From: an uncultured Anaerolineaceae bacterium
GTDB lineage: Bacteria; Chloroflexota; Anaerolineae; Promineifilales; Promineifilaceae
Assembly (NCBI GenBank): GCA_937967805.1
Contig: CALBTC010000309.1
Coordinates: forward strand, 1 to 56,452
Direction of reading: 5' to 3'
Length of the DNA stretch: 56,452 nt
The translations under genes and the position numbers were made by a program. Shown here piece after piece: positions 19,024 through 28,284 of this stretch. The notes below the pieces were generated by a model, which worked only from the letters and a program-made list of their open reading frames with translations, ran no database searches and was not told the origin of the DNA. Position 1 is the first letter of the stretch. Every line of letters starts with the position of its first letter.

Positions 19024-20055
19024 ATGAACTTAACGACAAAATACCTGGGTTTGGAGCTAAAGAATCCGTTGGTGCCATCTTCTTCGCCACTCACGCGCAC
19101 GTTGGATGGCTTGCGGCAAATGGAAGATGCCGGGGCTAGCGCCGTCGTGCTGTACTCGCTCTTTGAAGAACAGATTTTGCAGGAGAGCCACGCGCTAAAT
19201 GAGCATCTGCTTCAGGGAACAGAAAGCTTTGCCGAGGCGTTGAATTATTTCCCCGAAGCGCCGGAATACATGTACGGACCAGATGAATATATTAATCACA
19301 TTCGCCGGGCTAAGGAAGCGTTGTCGATCCCGATTATTGCCAGTTTGAATGGCGTATCGACTGGTTGGTGGATGCGCTACGCTAAAGATATTGAGCAGGC
19401 AGGCGCGGATGCTCTGGAACTGAACATATATTATTTGCCGACGAGCCTGGATCAGTCCAGTGCGGATGTGGAGGAGATGTACCTGGAGGCGCTGGCTCAG
19501 GTGAAATCTGTAGTGGATATTCCTGTTGCAATGAAGCTAAGCCCGTATTTTAGTGCGATGGGCAATATGGCCAAGCGGTTGGTTGAAGCAGGTGCTGACG
19601 GACTGGTATTTTTTAACCGCTTTTACCAGCCTGACCTGGATTTGGAGCAGTTGGCAGTGGTGCCCAACCTGGTGTTGAGTTCACCAACTGAGTTGCGGTT
19701 GCCGCTGCGCTGGATTGCGATTTTGTACGGCCGTCTCCAAACCGACTTTGCCCTCACCTCCGGCGTACACAACGTGACGGATGTGTTAAAAGGTATTGCC
19801 GCCGGAGCCTCAGTCACCATGATGGCGTCCGAACTGCTGCGCAACGGTATCGGCCGCTTAAAAATCATCCGTGCTGGGGTCGAAGCGTGGCTGCAAGAAA
19901 ATGAGTACGAATCATTAGAGGAGCTGCGCGGCAGCCTGAGCCAGATCAATTGTGCTGAACCGGCTGCATTTGAACGGGCCAACTACATGCGCGTGCTCAG
20001 CTCCTACGGCTCAGATTACGACGTCCGCAAGTTGATGCCCATGACGTTTGATTAA
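19024..20055 (+). CDS. Dihydroorotate dehydrogenase-like flavoprotein
   Basis: 343 residues of the DHODH-like TIM-barrel family. Seen: the N-terminal [41 protein letters not shown] (FMN/substrate loop, Lys conserved), [18 protein letters not shown], and [16 protein letters not shown] near the phosphate-binding end. Proteins of this subgroup are often found next to pyruvate:ferredoxin oxidoreductase and are annotated PyrD-like, but a pyrimidine role is doubtful given that context and the absence of other pyr genes. ATG 19024 has AGGAGG upstream. It probably accepts or donates electrons in the ferredoxin pool; that is inference. Confidence 0.85.
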   Translation: MNLTTKYLGLELKNPLVPSSSPLTRTLDGLRQMEDAGASAVVLYSLFEEQILQESHALNEHLLQGTESFAEALNYFPEAPEYMYGPDEYINHIRRAKEALSIPIIASLNGVSTGWWMRYAKDIEQAGADALELNIYYLPTSLDQSSADVEEMYLEALAQVKSVVDIPVAMKLSPYFSAMGNMAKRLVEAGADGLVFFNRFYQPDLDLEQLAVVPNLVLSSPTELRLPLRWIAILYGRLQTDFALTSGVHNVTDVLKGIAAGASVTMMASELLRNGIGRLKIIRAGVEAWLQENEYESLEELRGSLSQINCAEPAAFERANYMRVLSSYGSDYDVRKLMPMTFD

Positions 20056-20109
20056 CCGCACATTTTACTGAGCGTTAACTGCTCATTCATGTTTGTTTCC
20101 TCCTGTTGG

Positions 20110-20144
20110 CTGCCACTTGAACTTTTCGGGTGGCAGTTTTTTTT
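20110..20144 (+). terminator. Rho-independent terminator after the DHODH-like gene
   Basis: CTGCCAC (20110-20116) and GTGGCAG (20130-20136) form a 7-base stem followed by eight T residues, 55 bases after the stop codon. Confidence 0.85.
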
Positions 20145-20200
20145 GTTGTTGTCATTGGGTGAAGTGTTGAGATAATAAAATGTTGAGGTGAACATTTTTG

Positions 20201-21583
20201 ATGACAACAAAGCGACTATTCATATCAATTGGCATTGTGCTTATTTTGAGCATTTTGGGGTATTGGGGCTATCTGCAATTTTTGGCACCGGTGAATGGCA
20301 ATGGAGGGAATACGGCCGTTTCTACCACCCCCACCGGCCAAACCACACCCCCTACCATCACCGCCGAAGGGAAAATTGTGCCCCTGGCCCAGGCAAATTT
20401 AACCTTTGCCGGCAGCGGTACGGTCACAACTGTGGCTGTTTCTCCTGGCGATCCGGTTGAAAAGGGCACGACGCTGCTGACGCTGGATACAACGGAACAG
20501 GAGATTGCCTACCAACAGGCTGAAGCGGCTTTGGCTCAGGCTTTAGCTAATTTGCAAATGGCAGAAGCGGGGGTGGTGGCGGCAGAAACGGCCGTCGCCG
20601 CTGCCGAAGTTGGTGTGGCCTCCGCAGAGGCGAATTACGCCTTGTTGGCCGCTGGACCAAGCGAAGCGCAAGTTGCTCTGAACGAGGCGCTGGTGAGCGC
20701 GGCTGAGGCCAATGTGGGATTGGCTGTGGGCAGCCAAAGCGTCACGCTGGAAGGCAGCAGTTCGGCCCAGATTGAGGCGGCTGAAGCGGCCGTGGCCGCT
20801 GCCGAAGCAGTCTACGTCGCTGCGCGCAACACCTACGAACCGGTTGTGCAAAGCGACAACGCGCCGGCCGAGGACAAGGAGCAGGCACAAATACAGCTCA
20901 ATGCGGCGCTGGCTAATTTACAATCGGCCCAGGCGGCGCTGGCGGAAGCCCAGGCCGGCGCCACGGGCGCCGAACAAACGGCGGCTGCCGGCGGCGTGCA
21001 GGCGGCGCAAAGTGAGCAGGCGGTGGCCGAAGCGGAGCTGACGCTGCTGCAAGCGGGTACGCAGGCAGAGCGGCTGGCCGTTGCCCAGGCAGAGATCACG
21101 GTGGCGCAGGAGCGGTTGGCAGAAGCGATGGTGCAGGTGGGGCAGGCAGAAACGGCCGTTACCCAGGCAGAAGCGGCCGTGGCCGAAGATCAGGCCCGGG
21201 TGGATGCCTCCTGGCTGGCATTGGAAAAGCGGGCGCTGCTGGCCCCGTTCCATGGCACCGTGGCCGATGTGTTGGTAGATGTTGGCGAGACGGTTATGAC
21301 CGGCCAGCCGGTAGCCATCGTGGCCGATTTGTCTGGCTGGCAGGTGGAGACAACCGATTTGATTGAGGCCGATGTGGTCGATTTGGCGCGCGACGATGTG
21401 GCTACCGTAGCGGTGGATGCCTTTGCCGGCGAGCCGCTGGGCGGGCGCGTGGTGGAGATTGCCGAATTTGCTGCTGAAGTGCGCGGCGACCAGACCTACG
21501 TGGTCACGCTGGCATTGCCGGAAAGCGATTTGCCGCTGCGCTGGGGCATGTCGGTTTTTATCACCATTGAGCGGAACCAGTGA
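20201..21583 (+). CDS. HlyD/RND-type periplasmic adaptor (membrane fusion protein) 1
   Basis: 460 residues. One N-terminal transmembrane segment (LFISIGIVLILSILGYWGYL) is followed by a lipoyl/barrel-sandwich half (GKIVPLAQANLTFAGSG, VSPGDPVEKGTTLLTLD), a long Ala/Glu/Gln-rich coiled coil of about 260 residues with repeated AEAAVAAAE-type heptads, the second lipoyl half (LLAPFHGTVADVLVDVGE) and a beta-barrel domain ending LRWGMSVFITIE. Such adaptors link an inner-membrane exporter to the envelope. ATG 20201 is preferred to the TTG one codon before it. It is directly followed, 10 bases on, by a paralogous adaptor; no ABC or RND pump is encoded on this strand downstream. Confidence 0.9.
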   Translation: MTTKRLFISIGIVLILSILGYWGYLQFLAPVNGNGGNTAVSTTPTGQTTPPTITAEGKIVPLAQANLTFAGSGTVTTVAVSPGDPVEKGTTLLTLDTTEQEIAYQQAEAALAQALANLQMAEAGVVAAETAVAAAEVGVASAEANYALLAAGPSEAQVALNEALVSAAEANVGLAVGSQSVTLEGSSSAQIEAAEAAVAAAEAVYVAARNTYEPVVQSDNAPAEDKEQAQIQLNAALANLQSAQAALAEAQAGATGAEQTAAAGGVQAAQSEQAVAEAELTLLQAGTQAERLAVAQAEITVAQERLAEAMVQVGQAETAVTQAEAAVAEDQARVDASWLALEKRALLAPFHGTVADVLVDVGETVMTGQPVAIVADLSGWQVETTDLIEADVVDLARDDVATVAVDAFAGEPLGGRVVEIAEFAAEVRGDQTYVVTLALPESDLPLRWGMSVFITIERNQ

Positions 21584-21593
21584 GGGGGCGCAG

Positions 21594-23060
21594 ATGAATA
21601 ATTTGAGAGCTTTTAAGAAGAAACACAGAGTTACGCAGAGTTGGCACAGAGTTGCACAGAGAAGGCTTTTTCTCTGCGGGCCTCTGCGAGTTTTCTGTGT
21701 AACTCTGCGTTCCAGATTTACATTTCTGAGCTTAATTGGTTTCTTGTTGATGGGGCCTGGGTTGGGAACGGCCGTATTGGCCCAAACCGGTGCCGATATC
21801 GTCTCTGCCGAGGGGCAGGTTGTGCCGCAGGCGCATTTGGCGCTCTCGTTCCAGGTTGGCGGCACGGTGAAAACCGTTTTTGTGGCTGAAGGCGGTGCGA
21901 GCCAGGGTGGTGGGGAGCGGCGGCAACTTGACCCTGCAGAGGCGGAGCGGGGCTTACAACAGGTGCAGGCGCGGCTGGCTACGGCACAGAGTGGTTTAGC
22001 GGCCGCCCAAAATGAACAGGCATTGGTAGAAACGGCCGTACAAACCGCCCAGGCCCAGCTCACGGTAGCCCAGGCCAATCTGGCGTTGGTGCAGGCCGGT
22101 CCCCGACCGGAGCAGGTTGCCGCTGCCGAGAGCCGCGTAGCCGCCGCGGAAGCGGCCGTTACCCAGGCAGTGGGCAATCGAGATGCAGCGCTGGACATTG
22201 CCGATGAATCCGATATTTTGGCGGCGGCAGCGGCCGTGGCCGAAGCGCAAGCCGAGGTGCAGCGGCTGGAGCAGGCGTACCAGGAAATTTTGGACAGCTG
22301 CTTTGAGACGCCGCAGGGGGAAGTGTGCCCGCTTTTTGGTCCCGTCGAAGAGCAGACGCGGCAGCAGCTCGACGCCGCCCGGCGCAACCAGGAAGCGGCA
22401 CAGGCGGCGCTGGACGCGTTGCAAGCAGGTGCAACGGCGGCGCAGCGGCAGGCGGCCAATGCCCGCGTCGGGGTGGCCCAGGCAAATCTGGCGGTGGTCC
22501 AGGCGCAGCTGAATTTGCTGCTGGCCGGCGCCATCCCGGAACAAATTCGCCTGGCGGAGGTGGCAGTGGAACAGGCTCAGGTGGGCGTGCAGCAGGCAGA
22601 AGTGCGCATTGATCAGGCAGCGGCGGCGGTGGCGCAGGCGGAAGCGGCCGTTTCCCTGGCAGAGGCTGGTATAGCCAGTGCTGAACTGGCTCTGGAGCGC
22701 ACGTTCTTACGGGCAGCATTTGATGGCACGGTGGTCTCTGTGTCTTTAAGCGAGGGCGAACTGGCCGCACCCGGCGTCCCCGCACTGACGTTGGCCAACT
22801 TTGGCCGCTGGCAGGTCGAAACGACCGATCTCACCGAGCTGGATGTGGCATTAGTGGCTGAAGGCGCGCCTGTAACGGTTCGGGTGGATGCGCTGCCGGA
22901 TGCTGAGTTAGAAGGGGTGGTTACGGCCGTTGCCCTGGTACCAAATGTGGCACGAGGGGATGTCGTTTACACCGTGACGATTGATCTGGCCGAAACAGAA
23001 ACGGCCGTCTTACCCCTGCGCTGGGGCATGACGGCCTTTGTGGACATTGCCACCCAGTAG
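21594..23060 (+). CDS. HlyD/RND-type periplasmic adaptor 2, with repeat-encoded N-terminus
   Basis: 488 residues, paralogous to the preceding gene over the barrel, coiled coil and C-terminus (both end in LRWGM then F and I-rich strands). The start at ATG 21594 follows GAGGGGG and lies 10 bases after the previous stop. Residues about 10-41 are encoded by an in-frame CACAGAG/CTCTGCG inverted repeat and are basic and Ser/Arg-rich. The signal or anchor segment LSLIGFLLMGPGLGTAV comes only after them. The first lipoyl half reads VFVAEGGASQGGGERRQLD, where relatives have a G-D-x-V-x-x-G-x-x-L-x-x-LD pattern, so this half looks degenerate or locally frame-shifted. It may be non-standard or decaying. 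Confidence 0.85.
   Translation: MNNLRAFKKKHRVTQSWHRVAQRRLFLCGPLRVFCVTLRSRFTFLSLIGFLLMGPGLGTAVLAQTGADIVSAEGQVVPQAHLALSFQVGGTVKTVFVAEGGASQGGGERRQLDPAEAERGLQQVQARLATAQSGLAAAQNEQALVETAVQTAQAQLTVAQANLALVQAGPRPEQVAAAESRVAAAEAAVTQAVGNRDAALDIADESDILAAAAAVAEAQAEVQRLEQAYQEILDSCFETPQGEVCPLFGPVEEQTRQQLDAARRNQEAAQAALDALQAGATAAQRQAANARVGVAQANLAVVQAQLNLLLAGAIPEQIRLAEVAVEQAQVGVQQAEVRIDQAAAAVAQAEAAVSLAEAGIASAELALERTFLRAAFDGTVVSVSLSEGELAAPGVPALTLANFGRWQVETTDLTELDVALVAEGAPVTVRVDALPDAELEGVVTAVALVPNVARGDVVYTVTIDLAETETAVLPLRWGMTAFVDIATQ
21621..21712. repeat. CACAGAG / CTCTGCG inverted repeat inside adaptor 2
   Basis: The left arm (AAACACAGAGTTACGCAGAG, then TTGGCACAGAGTTGCACAGAG) and the right arm (CTCTGCGGGCCTCTGCGAG, then TTTTCTGTGTAACTCTGCG) pair imperfectly and lie wholly in the coding sequence near its 5' end. 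The insertion keeps the frame open and would put a large hairpin close to the start codon. Confidence 0.85.
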
Positions 23061-23097
23061 CTGCGCTTTCTTAGTGCGCAAAGTAACTAAAAGGCAG

Positions 23098-24060
23098 CTA
23101 TTCGTTTGACTCGGCTTCGCCCGTTTCCAGCAGATCCTCTCTGGTTGTTTCGACAAAGTCACTGGCGTTGAAGCCTGCTATCCGCACATAGTAATCGGCC
23201 TCGGACCATTTGACGATGTAGGTGTTGTTAGCCTCGTCCTTTGCGCCGATTTGTAATGTGTACGTCTGGGTTCCGGCCTCACTTTCGGTGGTGACGTTGA
23301 CGGTGGCCAGCGGCGCGTCCAGGCCATATTCGGGCTGGACTGCCGTGCTCAGCGGCTCGGTCATGTTCAGGTTGGTGAGGCGACTCAGGAATGTGTTCAG
23401 GCGCGCTTGCTTAAATTCTTCGCCCTCGGCCAAATCTGTGTATATCCATTCCTCATCGCCTGATTTGGTGAAGGTGAAGATGCCGTTTTCGTTTTCGACG
23501 GTAACGGCCGTAATCTCTTCCCGTGGCAATGCCACATAGCTGGTATCAATCCAGTCACCCGGCGTCGTCGAAGCGTCTCTGAGCGTGCTGTTCCCGGCCA
23601 GGTAAACGGCGTCTTGCCCGGCCAGCCGCATGTGGATGTTGAGCCCGCCGGCAACCGACCCCCAGTAGATGGTCCTTTGCGAACCGTCGGCCAGGCTCAG
23701 CCGAATACGGCGGTTAAAGTTATCATCGGCGATTTGCAGCCGGTTGTGGCTGGCCTCGGTTTGGGTGACCAGTCGGTTGGTGCGGGCAGCCGCCAGCTTG
23801 GTTAGCAGGTTGTTTACGGATTCGCTGTTGGCCGGGTAATCACCGCTGCTGGCCAACAGCCAATCGTCACCTTCGCGCGCCAGTTCTACAACCTGGCCGT
23901 CGTTGTTTGTGATGGTGACGGCCGTTACCTCAGCAACGTCAATTCCACTCAACAATGGCTCATCCGCAGCCTGGACATTGTTTCTGGGCCAGAAAACCAC
24001 GGCTGCGATCACAACTTGCAAGATTAGTAAACCAGAAAGTATTTTTTGGTAGCGGTTCAT
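23098..24060 (-). CDS. DUF4340 domain protein of a Gld-type ABC system
   Basis: 320 residues. An N-terminal anchor (ILSGLLILQVVIAAVVFW) is followed by an extracytoplasmic domain made of repeated beta units with DUF4340 features: DVAEVTAVTITNNDGQVVELAREGDDWLL, later ITAVTVENENGIFTFTKSG and a final IGAKDEANNTYIVKW. The two halves look like internal duplicates. It starts one base after the end of the GldF/GldG fusion and closes a three-gene operon (ATPase, permease/GldG fusion, DUF4340). In other bacteria this set is annotated as a gliding-type or spore/envelope ABC system of unknown substrate. It converges with adaptor 2, 37 bases away. Confidence 0.88.
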   Translation of the reverse strand: MNRYQKILSGLLILQVVIAAVVFWPRNNVQAADEPLLSGIDVAEVTAVTITNNDGQVVELAREGDDWLLASSGDYPANSESVNNLLTKLAAARTNRLVTQTEASHNRLQIADDNFNRRIRLSLADGSQRTIYWGSVAGGLNIHMRLAGQDAVYLAGNSTLRDASTTPGDWIDTSYVALPREEITAVTVENENGIFTFTKSGDEEWIYTDLAEGEEFKQARLNTFLSRLTNLNMTEPLSTAVQPEYGLDAPLATVNVTTESEAGTQTYTLQIGAKDEANNTYIVKWSEADYYVRIAGFNASDFVETTREDLLETGEAESNE

Positions 24061-24061
24061 C

Positions 24062-26971
24062 TTACTTACCTCCTTCAGTGGCTACAACCGGTGTGGAAGA
24101 TGGCAAATCAGGCTGCCGTTGCCGCTTGCGCCAGCGCCAGGCGGCAAAAATGCCGACCAATGCCAGCAGGGCCACAGCGTAGTTGGCCGCTTCCCATATT
24201 GTTTGTTGCCGGTCTGTCAGTGGCTGCAAGACGCGGGCGGCCGTGCCCCGGCTGCGAATGCTGAGTAAATCCAGGTCTTCCACCGACCAATCTACCGCGT
24301 TTTGCACAAACTGGAGATTGTTCAGATAGTGATCTTGCGTCAATGCCTGGGACAGTTGCAGCACAAAGTCGTTGGCAAAGGTGGAAGAGCCGATGACCAC
24401 CAGCCGCGCCGAGGCCGGCGATTCGGTGATGGTGCTGACGTATTGCGGTGTTTCCGTTTCTGGTTGTTCGAGTGCGGCTGTCTCTTCTGTTTCTTCCGGC
24501 GCGGTTTCAAAGGGAGACGGCCGTTCGGCAAAGTAGCTGCTAAACTGACCCTGCAAACTGACCGCCAACGGGTACGATTCCGTTTCGCTGCCCTGGGGGA
24601 AGCCGAGTTCCGGATACAGGTCAAAATTGGGCTGGATGTTGGTGTTGGTTGTCAGCCAGGCGCCCTCGCTGGCGCGCAGCAGCACCGACGTTTCTCGCTC
24701 CGCTTGCTGGGCTTCGTCCAGCACAACCGGGGAAGCCCAGCTCATGGTGACGGTGGGCAGATTGGCAGCAATTGGACTGTCGCTGTCCATGCCGTCCGGG
24801 CGCACATCTACAAAGAAGGGATAATCCAACGCCTGAATCTCTTGCACCTGGACGTTGCCCAGGTTGCGCATCACGGCCACCGGGAACGGCTGGTTCTGCG
24901 GGTCCATCACCAGACCATCCTGTACTTCTACTCCTTGATGCACCAACCAGTCGCGCACGTTTGTGCCGCTTACCGGCAAGACTGAAAGCTGGCCGGAGAA
25001 GTTATCGGCGTTTACCTGGTAGCCGTTGGTGGCAAGGACCACAGCCCCGCCGCGCATCAGGTATTGATCAACGGCAAAAAGCGCCTCTTCGCTCAAATCC
25101 TGCGGCGCGATGACCAGCAGCATGTCAATGTCGGCCGGCACCTGCCCGCTGCTTAAATCCACCGAGCGCACCGTGTACTCCTCCCCCAGAAGCTGTCGGA
25201 CCTGGCTGTACCCGCTTAGCGGCTCCGGTACGCCCAGTAGTTGGCTGTCTTGCGTAGGCTGCGGTGTCCATACGCCTACCGTCTTGAGGAAGCCGGACGA
25301 GGTACGCTTGAGGGAGGCTTCGATAGCGGTGCGAACGGCGGCTTCGCTTAAATTCTGCGGCGGCGGAATCACCTGTGCTTGCTCGCTGCTTTCCAGCACC
25401 ATGTAGGCATAAAACGACTCCGGCGAAAAGAGGCCAACGGGAATTGGCTGCAAGCCGTACTGGTCAAATAAATCTTGTGGCGACACGCTGCTCTCCGGAT
25501 CGTTTACGTTCACCACGTTGTAGATGAACTTGCCGTCGGAACTGTCGGCAATGTCGTTGGCCACCGTGTTGATGGTTTCCTGAAAGGCGGCCATCTCCTC
25601 CGGCAAGGTGTCTGGCGTGACGTAGAAAGTGAGGGTAACCGGCTCGTTGAGGGCGTTAAGCACAGCGTCTATGCTCTGGAAGCCAAAAACGGCTTTTTTG
25701 ACGGCGCTGGTGAGATCATATTCCAGGTTGCGCAGGCGTACTTCCTGGCCGGCGGCCGTTTGCTGTACCTGAATCAAATCCTGGAAGTTGAGCACCACGT
25801 TCTGGTCACCGTACCGCACCAGGATATCGAAGTAAGCGTTGATGACGGAAGCTTCATTGCGGCCGGCCACCTGGAAGGGAGACGGCCGTATGCCGTACGT
25901 CTGGTTGGCTTCTGCCTCAATTTCCGGATCGCTGATGGGGTCGATCACCTCAGCTGTAATCATGCCGTCGGCGGCAATTTCATACTCTTGCAGCATGTCG
26001 CGAATTTGCGGCACCAGCGGCTGCAAAAGCGGATGGTTCTTTTCGCTGATGTAGGCGCGAATGAGCAGCGGCTCTTGCAGATTGCTCACCAGGTCTTTGG
26101 TGGTTGGCGACAGACTGTACTGCTGCTGTTCGGTGATATCCAGGCGGGCCTGGGACAGCGGGTAAAGCCAAATGTTGAGCAGCAGCAGGTTGAGGGTGAT
26201 GAGAACGGCCGTTAACCACACCCTGCGCCGGTAAGTTGTTTGCTGTTTGCTCCAGCGAATAGCATCCAGAGAAATCACATTCAACATCAAGAAGAAGATC
26301 GTCAGCGAACCGTAATAAACCAGATCGCGCAGATCAATCACGCCGCGCTCAATGCTCTCAAAGCGGCTGCCCGTGCCGATGGCCCACAATAGTTCGCTCA
26401 GCGAGCCGCCGAACAGATCGGTGATGCCCCGCGTGCCCAGCGCGTAAAAGAAGCCGCCCAGCAGCACGGTGAGAATGAGGGCCACAATCTGGTTATCCGT
26501 GCGCGAGGAGATAAAGAGGCCGATGGCGGCGTAAGCCGCGGCCAGCAAAATAGCCGCCAGGTAGCCACCTATCACCGGCCCCCAATCCAGGTTGCCGATG
26601 AGGGAAACGGTGATCGGCAGCGGCAGGGTCAAGGCCAGGGCAACAAGAATCAGGGTTAAGACGGCCAGGAATTTGCCCAGCACCAGCCGGGTAGGGCTGA
26701 CGGGTAGGGTTAGCAGCAGTTCCTCTGTGCCGGAATGCATCTCCTCGCTCCACTGGCGCATGGTGAGGGCGGCCAGCAAAAAGATGAGCAAAATGGGCAT
26801 CCATTGGAACAACGGCCGTACATCGGCAATGCCTCGGGCAAAAAAGGTTTCAATCGTAAAGAAGATAAACAGAACGGCCGCCACAAACGTGCCCAAAAAG
26901 ATGAGGGCCAACGGCGAACCGAAGTAATGACTTAACTCTTTGCGTGTTATCGAAAGGATTTGTCGTTTCAT
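24062..26971 (-). CDS. ABC-2 permease fused to GldG-like auxiliary domain (GldF-GldG fusion)
   Basis: 969 residues. Residues 1 to about 245 are a six-helix ABC-2 permease (KELSHYFGSPLALIFLG, TMRQWSEEMHSGTEELLLTLP, and further helices). A helix near 255-275 then leads into a large extracytoplasmic region of ABC_transp_aux/GldG type (SQARLDITEQQQYSLSPTTK is the characteristic entry), with DMLLVIAPQDLSEEALFAVD in the middle. A final helix (AANYAVALLALVGIFAAW) precedes a basic tail. GldF and GldG are separate proteins in Bacteroidetes; fusions are seen elsewhere. GAGGTG lies 9 bases before the ATG. It works with the upstream ATPase and downstream DUF4340 protein; the transported substrate is unknown. 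Confidence 0.92.
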   Translation of the reverse strand: MKRQILSITRKELSHYFGSPLALIFLGTFVAAVLFIFFTIETFFARGIADVRPLFQWMPILLIFLLAALTMRQWSEEMHSGTEELLLTLPVSPTRLVLGKFLAVLTLILVALALTLPLPITVSLIGNLDWGPVIGGYLAAILLAAAYAAIGLFISSRTDNQIVALILTVLLGGFFYALGTRGITDLFGGSLSELLWAIGTGSRFESIERGVIDLRDLVYYGSLTIFFLMLNVISLDAIRWSKQQTTYRRRVWLTAVLITLNLLLLNIWLYPLSQARLDITEQQQYSLSPTTKDLVSNLQEPLLIRAYISEKNHPLLQPLVPQIRDMLQEYEIAADGMITAEVIDPISDPEIEAEANQTYGIRPSPFQVAGRNEASVINAYFDILVRYGDQNVVLNFQDLIQVQQTAAGQEVRLRNLEYDLTSAVKKAVFGFQSIDAVLNALNEPVTLTFYVTPDTLPEEMAAFQETINTVANDIADSSDGKFIYNVVNVNDPESSVSPQDLFDQYGLQPIPVGLFSPESFYAYMVLESSEQAQVIPPPQNLSEAAVRTAIEASLKRTSSGFLKTVGVWTPQPTQDSQLLGVPEPLSGYSQVRQLLGEEYTVRSVDLSSGQVPADIDMLLVIAPQDLSEEALFAVDQYLMRGGAVVLATNGYQVNADNFSGQLSVLPVSGTNVRDWLVHQGVEVQDGLVMDPQNQPFPVAVMRNLGNVQVQEIQALDYPFFVDVRPDGMDSDSPIAANLPTVTMSWASPVVLDEAQQAERETSVLLRASEGAWLTTNTNIQPNFDLYPELGFPQGSETESYPLAVSLQGQFSSYFAERPSPFETAPEETEETAALEQPETETPQYVSTITESPASARLVVIGSSTFANDFVLQLSQALTQDHYLNNLQFVQNAVDWSVEDLDLLSIRSRGTAARVLQPLTDRQQTIWEAANYAVALLALVGIFAAWRWRKRQRQPDLPSSTPVVATEGGK

Positions 26972-27000
26972 CGCTTCTTCACCTCGTACATAAAAAAGTT

Positions 27001-27062
27001 AACGCAGAGGCGCGGAGGCGCAGAGAGATGGCTTGATTGGCGGCATCTGCGTAATTCGTGGT
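27001..27062. repeat. CGCAGAG-word repeat between the ATPase and permease genes
   Basis: AACGCAGAGGCGCGGAGGCG with a further CAGAG at the left, and a looser right arm CATCTGCGTAATTCGTGG. It fills the 103-base gap inside the Gld-type operon. Confidence 0.7.
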
Positions 27063-27074
27063 TTTTACCAAACC

Positions 27075-27995
27075 CTAAGCAGTTGTGGCTAACTCATTGA
27101 ATACGCGCTCCAGGTTTTGTACTTCCTGGCGCAGTTCCCGCACTGGCCACTGCTGCTGCACGGCCAACTGGTAGATTGCCGGGCAAAGATCGGCCGTTTC
27201 TTCACCGCGAACGCGGTAGGTGGCGTGGCCGTTGGCCCCGGGCAGCAGCTCTACCTGGTGTACACCCTGGAGTTGGCTCAAGCTTTCTTCTACGTTTTGC
27301 GGACGGCCGTCCAGCGTCAACAGCGCGTCATGGGTGCGTCCCAGTTCAGACAGGTGCGCGTCCAACTTCACCTCGCCATGCATCAGGATGATGACGCGGT
27401 CACAAAGTGCCTCCACTTCAGAAAGGATGTGGGTGGAGAACAAAATGGTGCTGTGCTGTGCCAGTTGCTTAATCAGCTTGCGGATTTCGACGATTTGGGT
27501 GGGGTCCAGGCCGATGGTGGGCTCGTCTAATATGAGCAGCCTGGGCTGGTGCAAGATGGCCTGGGCCAGGCCGACGCGCTGGCGGTACCCTTTGCTGAGT
27601 TGGGCAATGGGTTGGTTGAGTCTCTGTGTGAGACCAACGGCGGTAACGGCCGTATCAATCAGCGCCATCTCGTCCTCCTTAGGAATCTGGCGCAGTCCGG
27701 CCATCATTTGTAAATATTCCAGAACGGTCAGTTCAGGATAAAGCGGCGCATTTTCCGGCAGGTAACCCAGCCGCTCCTGCACCCGGCGGGCCTCATCCAT
27801 GACGTCGAGACCATCCACCAGCACCTTGCCTTTATCTGGCTGCAGGTAACCGGTTAAGGTTTTAATGATGGTGGTTTTCCCGGCTCCGTTTGGACCTAAC
27901 AGGCCAACAATCTCGCCCTCGGCGATTTCAAAATTGACACCGCGTAGGGCTTGTACAGGGCCGTATGATTTTTGTAAATATGTTACTTTTATCAT
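27075..27995 (-). CDS. ABC transporter ATPase subunit (GldA-like)
   Basis: 306 residues. Walker A GPNGAGKTT, Q-loop in LGYLPENAPLYPELT, signature LSKGYRQRVGLAQA, Walker B LLILDEPTIGLDP and switch His in STHILSEVE; the C-terminal extension is typical of DrrA/GldA-type ATPases. The frame extends 87 codons upstream with no stop, but that part is untranslated promoter sequence by composition, and ATG 27995 gives the normal start MIKVTYLQKSYGP. First gene of the operon with the GldF/G fusion and DUF4340 protein; divergent from the Hsp20 gene. Confidence 0.94.
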   Translation of the reverse strand: MIKVTYLQKSYGPVQALRGVNFEIAEGEIVGLLGPNGAGKTTIIKTLTGYLQPDKGKVLVDGLDVMDEARRVQERLGYLPENAPLYPELTVLEYLQMMAGLRQIPKEDEMALIDTAVTAVGLTQRLNQPIAQLSKGYRQRVGLAQAILHQPRLLILDEPTIGLDPTQIVEIRKLIKQLAQHSTILFSTHILSEVEALCDRVIILMHGEVKLDAHLSELGRTHDALLTLDGRPQNVEESLSQLQGVHQVELLPGANGHATYRVRGEETADLCPAIYQLAVQQQWPVRELRQEVQNLERVFNELATTA

Positions 27996-28151
27996 CTTTC
28001 GCCTCTCTACTTTTTCTGATTGTCCTTTTTCTCCAATAGAGCATTTTTTGAAAGCAATGTTAGAAAAACGTATGCGCGTCAAAATTGGTAGTCGCAGTGG
28101 GATTTTATTCCTTTTGCGCTTATATTTTTCTAATATCACTGCATAAAATAT

Positions 28152-28251
28152 TTTTGTGTAAAAGTGTGCGAAGTTACCCTCATATCTGGGCGTAAAAGCC
28201 TTTTGCGTGTGTGAATGTGGAGGTGGTGACGCTGCACTTTTACAAACACAA
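28152..28251. promoter_or_regulatory. Long dyad in the divergent hsp20 promoter region
   Basis: TTTTGTGTAAAAGTG (28152-28166) pairs with CACTTTTACAAACACAAA (28235-28252), nine bases perfectly (GTAAAAGTG/CACTTTTAC) and the rest with one bulge. The region lies between the ATPase and Hsp20 genes. It is not a CIRCE element (TTAGCACTC-N9-GAGTGCTAA). It could be a heat-shock operator, an RNA thermometer stem or another word repeat. Confidence 0.4.
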
Positions 28252-28284
28252 ACCAACTACCTTATTACCAGGGAGGTGATTAAA

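Noticed and set aside
20918..22534. 538-codon antisense frame across the two HlyD genes
   Set aside because: The Ala/Cys/Ser-rich product is the complement of the repetitive coiled-coil codons; the sense frames are clear HlyD adaptors.
27996..28256. 87-codon upstream extension of the GldA-like ATPase
   Set aside because: It covers the divergent promoter region and its dyad and adds low-complexity basic sequence; ATG 27995 gives the standard ATPase N-terminus.
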